A stretch of 64,000 nt of DNA from positions 1-64,000 of the forward strand of contig JAEUJY010000039.1 of assembly GCA_016794525.1 (NCBI GenBank), read 5' to 3'. Origin of the DNA: Myxococcales bacterium. GTDB taxonomy: Bacteria; Myxococcota_A; Polyangia; Haliangiales; Haliangiaceae. A model generated the notes under the pieces. It saw only the letters and a list, made by a program, of their open reading frames with translations, had not been told where the DNA came from and did no database searches. Of this stretch, positions 9,743-18,887 are shown piece by piece; within the stretch, counting starts at the first letter, position 1, and the number at the start of each line of letters is the position of its first letter. A program made the position numbers and the translations under genes.

Positions 9743-11170
9743 GTGCGCCGAATGCCCTGGCCTGCCGCCCTGGCGATCGCCGCCACGGCCACGGTGGTCC
9801 GGGCGTCGCCCGCCGACGATCCGGCGACCGACGGCGCGGTGTTCGCCGGCGTCACCGGCGCCGACCCCGCCAACGCCACCGCCAACCCGGCGGCGCTGTT
9901 GCGGCTGGTGCCGGGCTGGCACGTCTTCGCGATCTCGACGGTCTCGTACGATCGCGTCGGCATCGATCGCCAGGTCGTCGATCCGGCGACCGGCGCGCGC
10001 GGCGCGGGCCCGGCGATCACCGACGCGACGATCGGGGCCGGCGTCACGGCGGGGTTCACCGTCGCGTCGCCGCGGCGGATGGTGGCGCTGCTCGCCTCGC
10101 TGCGCCCGCCCGACGAGACGATCGACGACCCCGCGGTCGCGGATCAGACCCGCGGCAGCCGCACCCGCCGCATCGACTGGGCGACGCTGGCCGGCGGCTT
10201 CAGCATCACCAGCCGGGTGTACCTCGGGCTGTCGGGCACGCTGGCCGGCCGCCGCCAGGTCGTCACCTACGCGCGCGACACCGCGCTGGCCGCCGGCCAC
10301 GATCCGGCCCGCGGCGTCGACAGCGACTGCGGCGGCGCGCCGTGCGGCCTCGAGAACCCGCAGGCCCGCGAGCTGTGGCGCGTCGACGTCGAGCCGTCGT
10401 CGCTGCCGACCACCGACAACCTGCTCTACGCGGTGGGCGTGCTGGCGCGCCTGCCCGGCGGCGTGTGGCTGGGGCTCAGCGTCGAGCGGCCGTGGCAGCT
10501 GGGGCGGTTCACGATGATCGGCGACGCGACGATCGTGCAGGCGCCGCGCGACGGCGGCGCGACGCTGCACGGCCAGGCCGTCGTCTACCAGCGGCTGCCC
10601 CAGGTGATCCGCTTCGGCGGCCGCGCCCCGCTGGCGCGCGCGTGGGAGCTCACCGCCGAGCTGCGCATGCGGCGCCTGTCCCGCACCGAGCCGGTCGACG
10701 TGCGGGTGTTCGGCGCCGAGCTGGCCGGCACCGACGTGCCAGAGATCGACGTGCGGCCCACCGGCGTCACCGACACCATCGCCGTCGAGCTGGGCGCCGA
10801 GCAACCCGACCGCGGCCAGCGCTGGCGCGGCGGCGCGCGCCTCGGCTTCGACACCGGCGCGGTGACCGATCAGCGCATCTCGGCGCGCGCGCCGTGGGGG
10901 CGGCAGCTCACGGCCGCGCTCGGCGCCCAGCTGCGCGTCGATCGCTGGACCTTGCAGCTGGGCTACCGCTTCGACTGGCAGCTGCCGGTGACCGGCGGTG
11001 GCGGCGACTACGATCCGCTGGCGATGATCGCGTGCACCGACGCCGCGTTCGACTACGACCTGCCGGCCTGCGCCGCGGTGCGCGCCGGCTACGGCACCAG
11101 CACGGCGGCCGGCGACTACACCCGCCAGAGCCACACGCTGCGGGTGGCGCTGGGGTTCGTGCTGCCGTGA
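9743..11170 (+). CDS. FadL/OmpP1-like outer-membrane protein
   Basis: 475 residues with a signal peptide (MRRMPWPAALAIAATATVVRA). The body has many amphipathic beta strands, and the last residues (HTLRVALGFVLP) look like a C-terminal barrel strand. The N-terminal region has NATANPAALLRLVPGWHVF, the pattern of OMPP1/FadL/TodX transporters that carry hydrophobic compounds across the outer membrane. The GTG at 9743 gives an Arg-Arg n-region and is preferred; ATG 9752 is the alternative. Its stop overlaps the next gene (GTGA). Its substrate is unknown. The coupling to a saccharopine-dehydrogenase-like reductase suggests lipid-related metabolism, as an inference. Confidence 0.75.
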   Translation: MRRMPWPAALAIAATATVVRASPADDPATDGAVFAGVTGADPANATANPAALLRLVPGWHVFAISTVSYDRVGIDRQVVDPATGARGAGPAITDATIGAGVTAGFTVASPRRMVALLASLRPPDETIDDPAVADQTRGSRTRRIDWATLAGGFSITSRVYLGLSGTLAGRRQVVTYARDTALAAGHDPARGVDSDCGGAPCGLENPQARELWRVDVEPSSLPTTDNLLYAVGVLARLPGGVWLGLSVERPWQLGRFTMIGDATIVQAPRDGGATLHGQAVVYQRLPQVIRFGGRAPLARAWELTAELRMRRLSRTEPVDVRVFGAELAGTDVPEIDVRPTGVTDTIAVELGAEQPDRGQRWRGGARLGFDTGAVTDQRISARAPWGRQLTAALGAQLRVDRWTLQLGYRFDWQLPVTGGGGDYDPLAMIACTDAAFDYDLPACAAVRAGYGTSTAAGDYTRQSHTLRVALGFVLP

Positions 11171-12261
11171 TCGTCGTCTACGGCGCCAGCGGCACGATCG
11201 GCCTGCGCATCGTCGCCGATCTGCTCGAGCACGGGGCCGACGTGCGGCTGGTCGGGCGCGATCGCCCGCAGCTGATCGCCGCCGCCGATCAGGTCGGCCT
11301 CCTGCCCGCCGACGTCGCGGTGGCGCCGGTCCACGACGCCGCGGCGCTGGCCCGCGCGTTCGCCGACGCGACCTGCGTGATCGGCGCGGCCGGGCCCTAC
11401 ACCGCGATCGGCGCGGCGGTCGCGGCCGCGGCGCTGGCCGCCGACGCGCACTACCTCGACCTCGCGGTCGAGCCGGGCTTCGTCCGCGCGCTCTACGAGG
11501 AGCACGAGTCGGCCGCGCGCCGCCGCGGCCGCTGCATGATCAGCGGCGTCGGCGCGCTGGGCGCGCTCGGCGACTGGGCCGCCGACTGGGCCGCCAGCCG
11601 CGTCAGCGACGCGGCCGGGGACGGCGACCACGGGCCGCTGACCGCGATCGAGATCGGCTACGCGTTCGACGGCGCGCGCTTCGCCACCGGCATGGGCCGC
11701 TCGCTGGTCGCGGCGCTGACCGGCCCCGGCCTGGCGTGGCGCCGCGGCCGGTGGGATCCGATCGCCGCCACCGCGCGCGGCCAGACCCTCGACTTCGGCG
11801 AGCTGGGCTGGCGCCGGGCCCGACCGCTGGGCACCGTCGAGGCGGTCACCGTGCCGCGCAAGTGGGCGGTCGATCGCGTCGACACCTTCGTCGCGCCCAC
11901 CGGCGCGCCGTGGCTCGACCGCGCGATCGGCGCCGCGGCGCCGCTGTTGCGCTGGCTGCCGAGCGCCGCCGCCACCGCGCTGGCGCTGGTCGATCCGGGC
12001 CGCGCGCCCGCCGACGCCGAGCACGCCGACGTGCGGTTCGCGGTCACCGCCACCGCGCGCCGCGACGCCGCCACCGCCACGGTCACCGTCACCGGCAGCG
12101 ACGTCTACGCCACCACCGCGGCGCTGGCCAGCCGGCTGGCGCGCGCGCTGGCCACCGGCGCGCTCGACGCCGCCGGCGTGATCACGCCGAGCCAGCTGGT
12201 CGCGGGCGAGCGCGCGCTCGGCGCGACCGCCGAGCTGACCATCACGCACCGCGGCCCGTGA
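11167..12261 (+). CDS. Saccharopine-dehydrogenase-like / trans-acting enoyl-reductase-family NAD(P) protein
   Basis: 364 residues opening with a Rossmann motif VVYGASGTIGLRIVADLL and NAD(P) contact VRLVGRDRPQL. Further on are VIGAAGPYTAIGAAVAAAAL and HYLDLAVEPGFV, the signature of the saccharopine dehydrogenase NADP-binding family (which includes trans-acting enoyl reductases and many uncharacterised oxidoreductases). The C-terminal part (GITPSQLVAGERALG-like VITPSQLVAGERAL) fits. The start is a GTG overlapping the porin stop. The substrate cannot be told; a role in lipid or polyketide reduction is possible only by family analogy. Confidence 0.8.
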   Translation: MIVVYGASGTIGLRIVADLLEHGADVRLVGRDRPQLIAAADQVGLLPADVAVAPVHDAAALARAFADATCVIGAAGPYTAIGAAVAAAALAADAHYLDLAVEPGFVRALYEEHESAARRRGRCMISGVGALGALGDWAADWAASRVSDAAGDGDHGPLTAIEIGYAFDGARFATGMGRSLVAALTGPGLAWRRGRWDPIAATARGQTLDFGELGWRRARPLGTVEAVTVPRKWAVDRVDTFVAPTGAPWLDRAIGAAAPLLRWLPSAAATALALVDPGRAPADAEHADVRFAVTATARRDAATATVTVTGSDVYATTAALASRLARALATGALDAAGVITPSQLVAGERALGATAELTITHRGP

Positions 12262-12325
12262 CGATCGCGCGCGTTTCGCGCAGCCGCGACGATGCGGATC
12301 GCCGCCAGCCTGGTAGAACCGTGCG

Positions 12326-13687
12326 ATGGCAACGGCACCCGCCGGCGTGACGCTCGAGGCCGAAGGGGCGATCGGCAAGCTCGCCGTGCGCCGCTGGCGC
12401 CTCGGCAACGGCCTGGGCGTGGTGTGCGCGATCGATCCCAGCGCGCCGATCGTCTCGTACCAGACGTGGTTCCGCGTCGGCTCGCGCCACGAGGAGCCGG
12501 GCAAGACCGGCCTGGCCCACCTGTTCGAGCACCTGATGTTCAGCCAGACCCAGAGCCTGGCGCCGGGCGAGTTCGATCGCGTCGTCGAGGCCACCGGCGG
12601 CGAGTCCAACGCCGCGACCTGGGTCGACTGGACCCACTACCGGCTGAGCGTGCCGGCCCACGAGCTGCCGCTGGCGATCCGCCTCGAGAGCGAGCGCATG
12701 CACGCGCTGGTGCTCGAGCCGTCGACGGTCGAGCCCGAGCGCGACGTCGTCACCAACGAGCGGCGCGAGCGCGTCGAGGACGACGTCGACGGCTGGCTCG
12801 ACGAGCAGCTGATGGCCACCGCGTTCGACGTCCACCCGTACCGCTGGCCGACGATCGGCTGGATGGCCGACATCCGCGCGGTCGGCCTCGACGACATCCG
12901 CCGCTTCTACCGGACCTGGTACGCGCCCAACAACGCGACGCTGGTCGTCGTCGGGGCGATCGACGAGCACGATCTGCTGACGCGGATCGTCGACGCCTAC
13001 GGCGCGATGGCCCCGGCCGCGCTGCCGCCGCCGGTCGAGGTGATCGAGCCGCCGCAGCGCGCCGCGCGCTACAAGGCGGCGCCGCGGCCGATCGCCAGCG
13101 ATCGCGTGCTGCTGGGCTGGCGCGCGGTCGGCCAGGCCCACCCCGACTGGGCGCCGCTCGAGCTGACGACGACGCTCTTGGCCGGCAGCCCGTCGGCGCG
13201 GCTGCACCGCCGGCTGGTGATCGAGCGCGAGCTGGCCTCGACCGTCGACATCCAGCTCACGCCGTTCCGCGATCCGTCGCTGTACCGGGTCGCGATGACC
13301 TGCACCCGCGGCCACACCGCCGCCGAGGTGATCGCCGAGCTCGATCAGGTGATCGCGGCGGTGGTGGCCGACGGCGTCGGCGACGCCGAGGTGGCCAAGG
13401 CCAAGAACCTCACCGAGACCGACTTCTGGGCGCAGCTGATCGACGCCGACGGCAAGGCCGAGGCGCTCGGCCACCACGAGACCGCGCTCGGCGACTTCCG
13501 CTCGCTGGCCGAGCTCGGCGCGCGGCTGGCCGCGGTCACCCCCGACGACGTCGTCCGGGTGATCCGCACCTACCTGGTGCCCGAGGCCCGGACCGTCATC
13601 GTCGCCGAGCCCGACGGCGACGACGACGGCGACGGCGACGACGGCGAGCACGACGACGGCGAGCACGACGACGGCGGTGACGCGTGA
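12326..13687 (+). CDS. M16 family zinc metallopeptidase, catalytic subunit
   Basis: 453 residues. The inverted zinc motif HLFEHLMF (HxxEH) lies near residues 68-75 within the standard M16 context (VGSRHEEPGKTGLAHLFEHLMF), with the downstream Glu expected in ERDVVTNERRERVEDD. The second M16 domain contains the PxGxR-like binding segments. No signal peptide is visible, so it is probably cytosolic unless exported otherwise. The C-terminal ~20 residues are an extreme Asp/Gly/Glu/His tail coded by GACGACGGC-type repeats (13615-13680). The stop overlaps the next gene in a GTGA junction, so the two M16 halves are translationally coupled and likely form a heterodimer. Confidence 0.92.
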   Translation: MATAPAGVTLEAEGAIGKLAVRRWRLGNGLGVVCAIDPSAPIVSYQTWFRVGSRHEEPGKTGLAHLFEHLMFSQTQSLAPGEFDRVVEATGGESNAATWVDWTHYRLSVPAHELPLAIRLESERMHALVLEPSTVEPERDVVTNERRERVEDDVDGWLDEQLMATAFDVHPYRWPTIGWMADIRAVGLDDIRRFYRTWYAPNNATLVVVGAIDEHDLLTRIVDAYGAMAPAALPPPVEVIEPPQRAARYKAAPRPIASDRVLLGWRAVGQAHPDWAPLELTTTLLAGSPSARLHRRLVIERELASTVDIQLTPFRDPSLYRVAMTCTRGHTAAEVIAELDQVIAAVVADGVGDAEVAKAKNLTETDFWAQLIDADGKAEALGHHETALGDFRSLAELGARLAAVTPDDVVRVIRTYLVPEARTVIVAEPDGDDDGDGDDGEHDDGEHDDGGDA

Positions 13688-14979
13688 TCGGCGATCTCGG
13701 CGGCGCCCGGGTGATCGTCGAGCCGGCCAGCGACGCCCCGCTGGTGTGGATCGACGTCGCCATCCTCGGCGGCGCCGCCGCCGATCCGCTGGGCCGCGAG
13801 GGCCTGCACCGCCACGCCGCGCTGCTGGCGCGCCGCGGCGCCGGCGATCGCGATCGCGCGCGCTTCGACGAGGCGCTCGATGGCCTGGGCGCGGCGATCG
13901 AGGTCACGGTCGGCCGCGACGCGGTGACGCTGTCGGCGCTGTGCCTGACGCGCAACCTGGCGCCGGTGGTCGCGCTCCTGGCCGACGTGCTGGCGGCGCC
14001 GCGCTTCGACGAGGACGAGCACGCGCGCCTGACCCGCGAGACGCCGCAGGTGCTCGACGAGGTCCGCGACGACGACGGCGCGCTGGCCACCCGCTGGTTC
14101 GATCGCGAGGTGTGCCCCGGCCACCCGTACGCCCGGACCGCGCTCGGCACCGAGGCGTCGCTGGCCGCGCTCGACCGCGGCAGCGCCGCGGCGCTGTGGC
14201 GCGCCGAGGTGGTCGCCGGCAACCTGCTGATCGGCATCGCCGGCGACGTCGACGCCGCCACCGCCGAGCGCGTCGCCGCCGACCTGGTGGCGCGGCTGCC
14301 GCGCGACGCCGCGCCGCCGGCGGTCGATCTCAGCGCCCCGCCGCCGCGCCGCGAGCCGCGGCTGGTGGTCGTCGACAAGGCCGAGCGCACCCAGGCGCAG
14401 CTGCGCTTCGGCCACCTCGGCCCGCGGTTCGGCGACGACGACACCGCGGCGATGCTGGCGCTCGAGACCGGCTTCGGCGGGATGTTCTCGGCGCGGCTGA
14501 TGCAAGAGATCCGCGTCAAGCGCGGCTGGAGCTACGGCGCCGGCTGCGCGCTGCGGCGCTCGCGCGGCCGCCACTGGTTCGAGATGTGGATGGCCACCGC
14601 GATCGACGTCGCCGGCGCCGCCAGCCGGCTGACCCACGACCTCTTCGCGGCGCTCGCCGAGGGCGGGCTCTCCGACGAGGAGCTCACGCTCACCCGCTCG
14701 TACCTGGTCGGCTCCCTGCCCTTCCACCTCGCGACCGCGCGCCAGCGGATGCAGCTGGCGATGCGCGACGCGCTGTTCGGGCTGCCGATCGGCTACACCG
14801 CCGCGCTGCCGACCCGGGTCGCGCAGCTGTCGGTCGCCGACGTCCGCGCCGCCGCCCGCCGCCACCTCCGCCCCGACGAGCTGGTGACCGTCGCGGTGAC
14901 CACCGCGGCCACCGCCCGCGCCGACTTCGCGCGCGCCGCCATCGGCACCGCCCGCGAGGTCGCCTTCGACGCGTATTGA
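13684..14979 (+). CDS. M16 family non-catalytic partner subunit
   Basis: 431 residues, homologous in layout to the upstream protein, but the zinc motif is degenerate: the equivalent segment reads GREGLHRHAALLARRG, with no HxxEH. The second domain carries MFSARLMQEIRVKRGWSYGAGC, the R/Y substrate-binding signature of M16 partner chains (as in mitochondrial processing peptidase alpha and PqqF-like pairs). It starts with GTG overlapping the stop of the active subunit. The expected role is to complete the peptide-binding chamber. The stop at 14979 is followed by a small hairpin (14986-15001, GGGCTT/AAGCCC) without a U tract. Confidence 0.9.
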   Translation: MIGDLGGARVIVEPASDAPLVWIDVAILGGAAADPLGREGLHRHAALLARRGAGDRDRARFDEALDGLGAAIEVTVGRDAVTLSALCLTRNLAPVVALLADVLAAPRFDEDEHARLTRETPQVLDEVRDDDGALATRWFDREVCPGHPYARTALGTEASLAALDRGSAAALWRAEVVAGNLLIGIAGDVDAATAERVAADLVARLPRDAAPPAVDLSAPPPRREPRLVVVDKAERTQAQLRFGHLGPRFGDDDTAAMLALETGFGGMFSARLMQEIRVKRGWSYGAGCALRRSRGRHWFEMWMATAIDVAGAASRLTHDLFAALAEGGLSDEELTLTRSYLVGSLPFHLATARQRMQLAMRDALFGLPIGYTAALPTRVAQLSVADVRAAARRHLRPDELVTVAVTTAATARADFARAAIGTAREVAFDAY

Positions 14980-15055
14980 ACGGAGGGGCTTCGCAAAGCC
15001 CAGGTGGCGGCAGGTCGATCGCCGCAGCGCCTGCGAGCTGCGATACCATCGGCAG

Positions 15056-16555
15056 ATGCTGCGTACGTTCGGTCTGGTCTGTACCGTGGTCGCGCTGGTC
15101 GCCACCGGCGCCTGCAAGAAGAACGACAAGCCCAAGGCCAAGGCCGATCCGTGGGCCGCGGGCAGCGGCTCGGCGGCCGGCAGCGGCAGCGCCGATCCCG
15201 CCGCCGGCTCGGGCTCCGCCTCGGCGGCGACCGCGACCAAGCCCAAGGGCGCCGACACCGCGCCGCCGCCGCTGGCGTCGAACTTTGGCGCCGCCGCGGG
15301 CGACGAGCTGGCCAAGCTCGCCGCCGCGCCCGCCCCCGCCGACGGCGCGGCTGGCGCGCCCGGCGCGGCCGCGACGCCGCCGGCCGACGGCGCCAAGGTC
15401 GACCCGGCGTCGATCACCAAGGCCGGCCTGCCGACGATGGCGGTGCGCGGCTTCGCCGGCGTCAAGCAGACCGGCTTCCGCGTCGCCTACGCGCCGTCGA
15501 AGAACCCGATGCACGAGCAGTTCCGCGCCGTGCTCGAGGAGAACCACGTCTTCGAGCTGGTGGCCGAGGGCCTCAACAAGACCGTCCGGCTGCCGCGCAC
15601 GATCGACATCCAGCTGGTCGACTGCGACACCGTCAACGCGTTCTACGACCCCAACAACAACCGCATCATCGTCTGCTACGAGCTGCTCAGCTACTTCGTC
15701 GACGTCTTCAAGCCGACCGCGCAGAACGACGACCAGCTCGGCCAGGCGGTCATCGGCGCGACGATCTTCAGCTTCTACCACGAGAGCGGCCACGCGCTGA
15801 TCCACCAGCTCGACCTGCCGACGGTCGGCCGCGAAGAGGACGCGGTCGATCAGCTGGCGACGCTGATCCTGATGGCGGCCGGCGACGACGGCGTCGGCAT
15901 GGCGCTGTCGGGCGCGTACTGGTTCCAGCTCCAGCAGAAGGCCGGCAACGAGACGCCGTTCTGGGACGAGCACGCCTTCGAGGGCCAGCGCTTCTACAAC
16001 ATCCTGTGCATGATCTACGGCTCGGATCCCGCCAAGTACGCCGGCTTCGTCAGCTCGGGCAACCTGCCCGAGGCCCGCGCCCAGCGCTGCAGCGAGGAGT
16101 ACAGCAAGACCCGCCGCGCGTGGGAGAAGCTGCTCGAGCCGCACCTCACCAACGACGCCGCGTCGGAGATCGACTACCAGGGCTCGGTGCCGGTCGCCGA
16201 GACCAACCCCGACCAGGCGCCGACGATGCCGACCGCCGATCAGCCCGGCGACGACGATCCCGACCCGACCGGCGACGACGAGCCGACCCCGCCGGTCGCG
16301 GCCGCCGGCCACGCGATCACCTGCGAGAAGGTCGCCGAGAAGGCGGTCGAGCTGATCGCCACCGAGGCCGAGAAGCAGCTCGCCAACCTGTCGCCGGACG
16401 AGCAGCAGGCCAAGATCGACGACATCAAGGCCAACCTGCCGGCGTTCCTCGAGCAGTTCCTGGCCCAGTGCGCCAAGGAGGACTGGCCGGACAAGGACCG
16501 GCAGTGCGTCCTCGACGCCGCGACGCTCGACCAGGCCTCCCGCTGCGGCAATTGA
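15056..16555 (+). CDS. DUF4344 putative metallopeptidase lipoprotein
   Basis: 499 residues. The lipoprotein signal (MLRTFGLVCTVVALVATGAC, Cys20) is followed by a Lys/Ala/Gly/Ser-rich linker to ~residue 125. The catalytic-like core contains FYHESGHALIHQLDLP (HExxH zinc motif), EEDAVDQLATLI, and FWDEHAFEGQRFYNILCMIYG, all features of the DUF4344 putative metallopeptidases. The tail beyond residue 390 is acidic, then helical, with a Cys near each end that could pair. It is probably a periplasmic or surface protease. It is preceded by 76 bp of non-coding DNA and followed by the GH15-like gene, both on the plus strand. Confidence 0.85.
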   Translation: MLRTFGLVCTVVALVATGACKKNDKPKAKADPWAAGSGSAAGSGSADPAAGSGSASAATATKPKGADTAPPPLASNFGAAAGDELAKLAAAPAPADGAAGAPGAAATPPADGAKVDPASITKAGLPTMAVRGFAGVKQTGFRVAYAPSKNPMHEQFRAVLEENHVFELVAEGLNKTVRLPRTIDIQLVDCDTVNAFYDPNNNRIIVCYELLSYFVDVFKPTAQNDDQLGQAVIGATIFSFYHESGHALIHQLDLPTVGREEDAVDQLATLILMAAGDDGVGMALSGAYWFQLQQKAGNETPFWDEHAFEGQRFYNILCMIYGSDPAKYAGFVSSGNLPEARAQRCSEEYSKTRRAWEKLLEPHLTNDAASEIDYQGSVPVAETNPDQAPTMPTADQPGDDDPDPTGDDEPTPPVAAAGHAITCEKVAEKAVELIATEAEKQLANLSPDEQQAKIDDIKANLPAFLEQFLAQCAKEDWPDKDRQCVLDAATLDQASRCGN

Positions 16556-16665
16556 GCCCCATGCGCCGCGTTGCCGAAGGCAACACCACCGGCGCTGGGA
16601 CCGCGGCGCGTCGCGTAGTTGGACGCGCCCGTCGCCGGTATGAATCGTGCTCGACGCCGGCGACG

Positions 16666-18873
16666 ATGCGCTGGCTCGGCCTGTTGTTCACGTTCGCAAC
16701 CCTGGCCGCCCCGGCCCCGGCCCGGGCCCAGGTCGCGCCGCACGCCTCGTGGACCGTGCTGCCGTGGACCAACGGCGTCGCGTCGGCCGCCTACGACGTC
16801 AACCGCCGCCGGCTGACCAGCTTCCGCGAGCACGTCTACCAGCGCAAGGACGCCGCCACCGCCACCCGCGAGCTCGCCTACGACGCCTACTTCGGGCTGC
16901 GGTCCGGCGGGCAGAACGTGTGGCTCACCGAGCGCGCGCCCGAGAGCGCCGGCTGGGACGATCGCGCCGGCATCGCCCGCGTCGTGCAGCGCCACGGCGA
17001 CCTGCGCGCGACCCAGTACTTCTTCGCGCCGTTCGCGACCACCGCGCCGGTGGTGGTCGCGGTGATCGAGGTGACCAACGTCGGCGCGACGCCGGCCGCC
17101 GACGCCGCGGTGTTCTGGCTGGCCAACCTGCGCGCCGGCACCGGCGACGGCACGATCGGCGAGCGCATCACCTGGACCAGCGGCGCGTTCGAGGAGCGCG
17201 GCGCGCGCGGCCTGCTCTTGCACGCGCCGCAGCCGGCGCCGACGCACCACGCCGCGTCGCCCGACAACCCGTACCTGCTGGTCAACGCCGGCGGCCACCT
17301 GGTCGACAGCGTCGACAGCGGCGTGCGCGACGACGCCGTGCCCGGCTTCGAGTGGGACGTCTCCGGCCTGGCGCCCGGCGCCAGCCGGCGGTTCGCGGTC
17401 GTGCTCGGCTTCGACGCCGGCGGCGATCGCGCGGCGCTCGACGCCGCGGTGGCCGCCGCCGGGACCACGCCCGACGAGCTGCTCAGCCGCGCCCGCGGCG
17501 ACTGGGCCGGGTTCTTCGCCCGCACCCGCAGCCCGGCCGGGCTCAGCGCCGACGAGCAGCAGGTCTACGATCGCCAGCTGGCGGTGCTGCGGATGGCGCA
17601 GATCCGCGAGCCCGGCCGCGGCCACGGCGCGATCATGGCGTCCCTGCCCCCGGGCATGTGGAACATCGCCTGGGTCCGCGACCAGGCGTTCGCCACCGCC
17701 GCGCTGATCGAGGCCGGCCTCACCGACGAGGCCAAGGCCGGCCTCGCGTTCTGGATGGGCGCGCGGGTCGGCGACTACGTCTGCTGCGATCGCGACGGCG
17801 GGCCGTGGGTCGGCGCGCCCTACGCGCTCAGCGTCGTGCGCTACTTCGGCGACGGCAGCGAGGAGTCCGACAGCGACGGCCGCGGCCCCAACGTCGAGTT
17901 CGACGGCTTCGGCCTAGCGCTGGCCAACGTCGCCGACTACGTCGACGCCACCGGCGACACCGCGTTCGTCACCACTCACGCCGACGCGCTGTTCACCCGC
18001 ACCGCCGACGTGCTGGTCGGGCTGGTCGAGCCCGGCGGCCCCGCCGCCGGCCTGATCCGCGCCGACTCGTCGATCTGGGAGAGCCACTGGTACGACGGCG
18101 GCCGCCAGCACTGGGCGTTCACCCAGGCCACCAGCGTGCTCGGCCTGCGCGCCACCGCGCGGCTGGCCGATCGGATCGGCCGCGGCGCCGACGCCAGCCG
18201 CTACCGCGCCGCCGCCGACGCGCTGACCGCCGCCGCCAACGCCGCGCTGATCACGCCGGGCCGGCTGATCCGCGCCAGCCTCGAGCAGACCAGCGCCAAC
18301 CTCGACGCCGCCGCGGTCGGCTTCCTGCGCTGGGGGCTGGTGCCGCCCGACGGCGACGTCGCGATCGGCACGCTCGAGGCGTGGCGCCAGGGCCTGGCCG
18401 TGCCCAGCGGCCACGGCATCCACCGCAACGACGACGGCGGCGAGTACGACCGGCGCGAGTGGATCGCGGTCGACATGTGGCTGGCCGACGCGTGGCGCGC
18501 CGCCGGCCGCGCCGATCGCGCCGACCCGCTGGTCGCGTGGGTCACCGCCCAGGCCCGCCTCAACTACGACCTCATCCCCGAGAACTACCACCGCGACACC
18601 GGCGACTACCTCGGCGAGGTGCCGATGGCCGGCTTCGGCGCCGGCGCCTACGTCTCGGCGCTGTGGCGCCGCACCGCCCCGCCCGGCCCCGACGGCGGCC
18701 TGCCCGTCGACGCCGGCCTCGACGCCGGCGCCGGCGGCGACGACGGCGGCGGTGGGTGCTGCGACGCCGGCGGCGCGCCCGCGCCGTGGCCGGCGCTGGT
18801 GATCGCGATCGCGCTCGTCCCACGTCGACGCCGCCGCCTCACCCGCACCTCACGCGACGTCCGCCGCGGCTGA
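16666..18873 (+). CDS. Secreted GH15-like (glucoamylase-type) protein with MYXO-CTERM-like sorting tail
   Basis: 735 residues. A signal peptide (MRWLGLLFTFATLAAPAPARA) is followed by a beta-sandwich N-domain (~25-300) and an (alpha/alpha)6 toroid (~320-680). The toroid has landmarks PPGMWNIAWVRDQAFATAAL, IRADSSIWESHWYDGG, FTQATSVLGLRATARLAD and EYDRREWIAVDMWLADAW, which resemble glucoamylase/dextran-glucosidase-type GH15 enzymes. The C-terminus reads Asp/Gly linker, then GGGGCCDAGG, then a hydrophobic helix (WPALVIAIALV) and PRRRRR, matching the tripartite MYXO-CTERM plan: Cys motif, TM helix, Arg cluster. It would be processed and lipid-anchored at the cell surface. The substrate is a guess (alpha-glucan). 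A 6-bp hairpin (16570-16584) lies upstream. Confidence 0.82.
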   Translation: MRWLGLLFTFATLAAPAPARAQVAPHASWTVLPWTNGVASAAYDVNRRRLTSFREHVYQRKDAATATRELAYDAYFGLRSGGQNVWLTERAPESAGWDDRAGIARVVQRHGDLRATQYFFAPFATTAPVVVAVIEVTNVGATPAADAAVFWLANLRAGTGDGTIGERITWTSGAFEERGARGLLLHAPQPAPTHHAASPDNPYLLVNAGGHLVDSVDSGVRDDAVPGFEWDVSGLAPGASRRFAVVLGFDAGGDRAALDAAVAAAGTTPDELLSRARGDWAGFFARTRSPAGLSADEQQVYDRQLAVLRMAQIREPGRGHGAIMASLPPGMWNIAWVRDQAFATAALIEAGLTDEAKAGLAFWMGARVGDYVCCDRDGGPWVGAPYALSVVRYFGDGSEESDSDGRGPNVEFDGFGLALANVADYVDATGDTAFVTTHADALFTRTADVLVGLVEPGGPAAGLIRADSSIWESHWYDGGRQHWAFTQATSVLGLRATARLADRIGRGADASRYRAAADALTAAANAALITPGRLIRASLEQTSANLDAAAVGFLRWGLVPPDGDVAIGTLEAWRQGLAVPSGHGIHRNDDGGEYDRREWIAVDMWLADAWRAAGRADRADPLVAWVTAQARLNYDLIPENYHRDTGDYLGEVPMAGFGAGAYVSALWRRTAPPGPDGGLPVDAGLDAGAGGDDGGGGCCDAGGAPAPWPALVIAIALVPRRRRRLTRTSRDVRRG

Positions 18874-18887
18874 CGCACACTGGAGGG

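Noticed and set aside
14986-15001. Terminator after the M16 pair (GGGCTT/AAGCCC hairpin)
   Set aside because: Only a 6-bp stem with no following T run; kept as a note in the gene entry.
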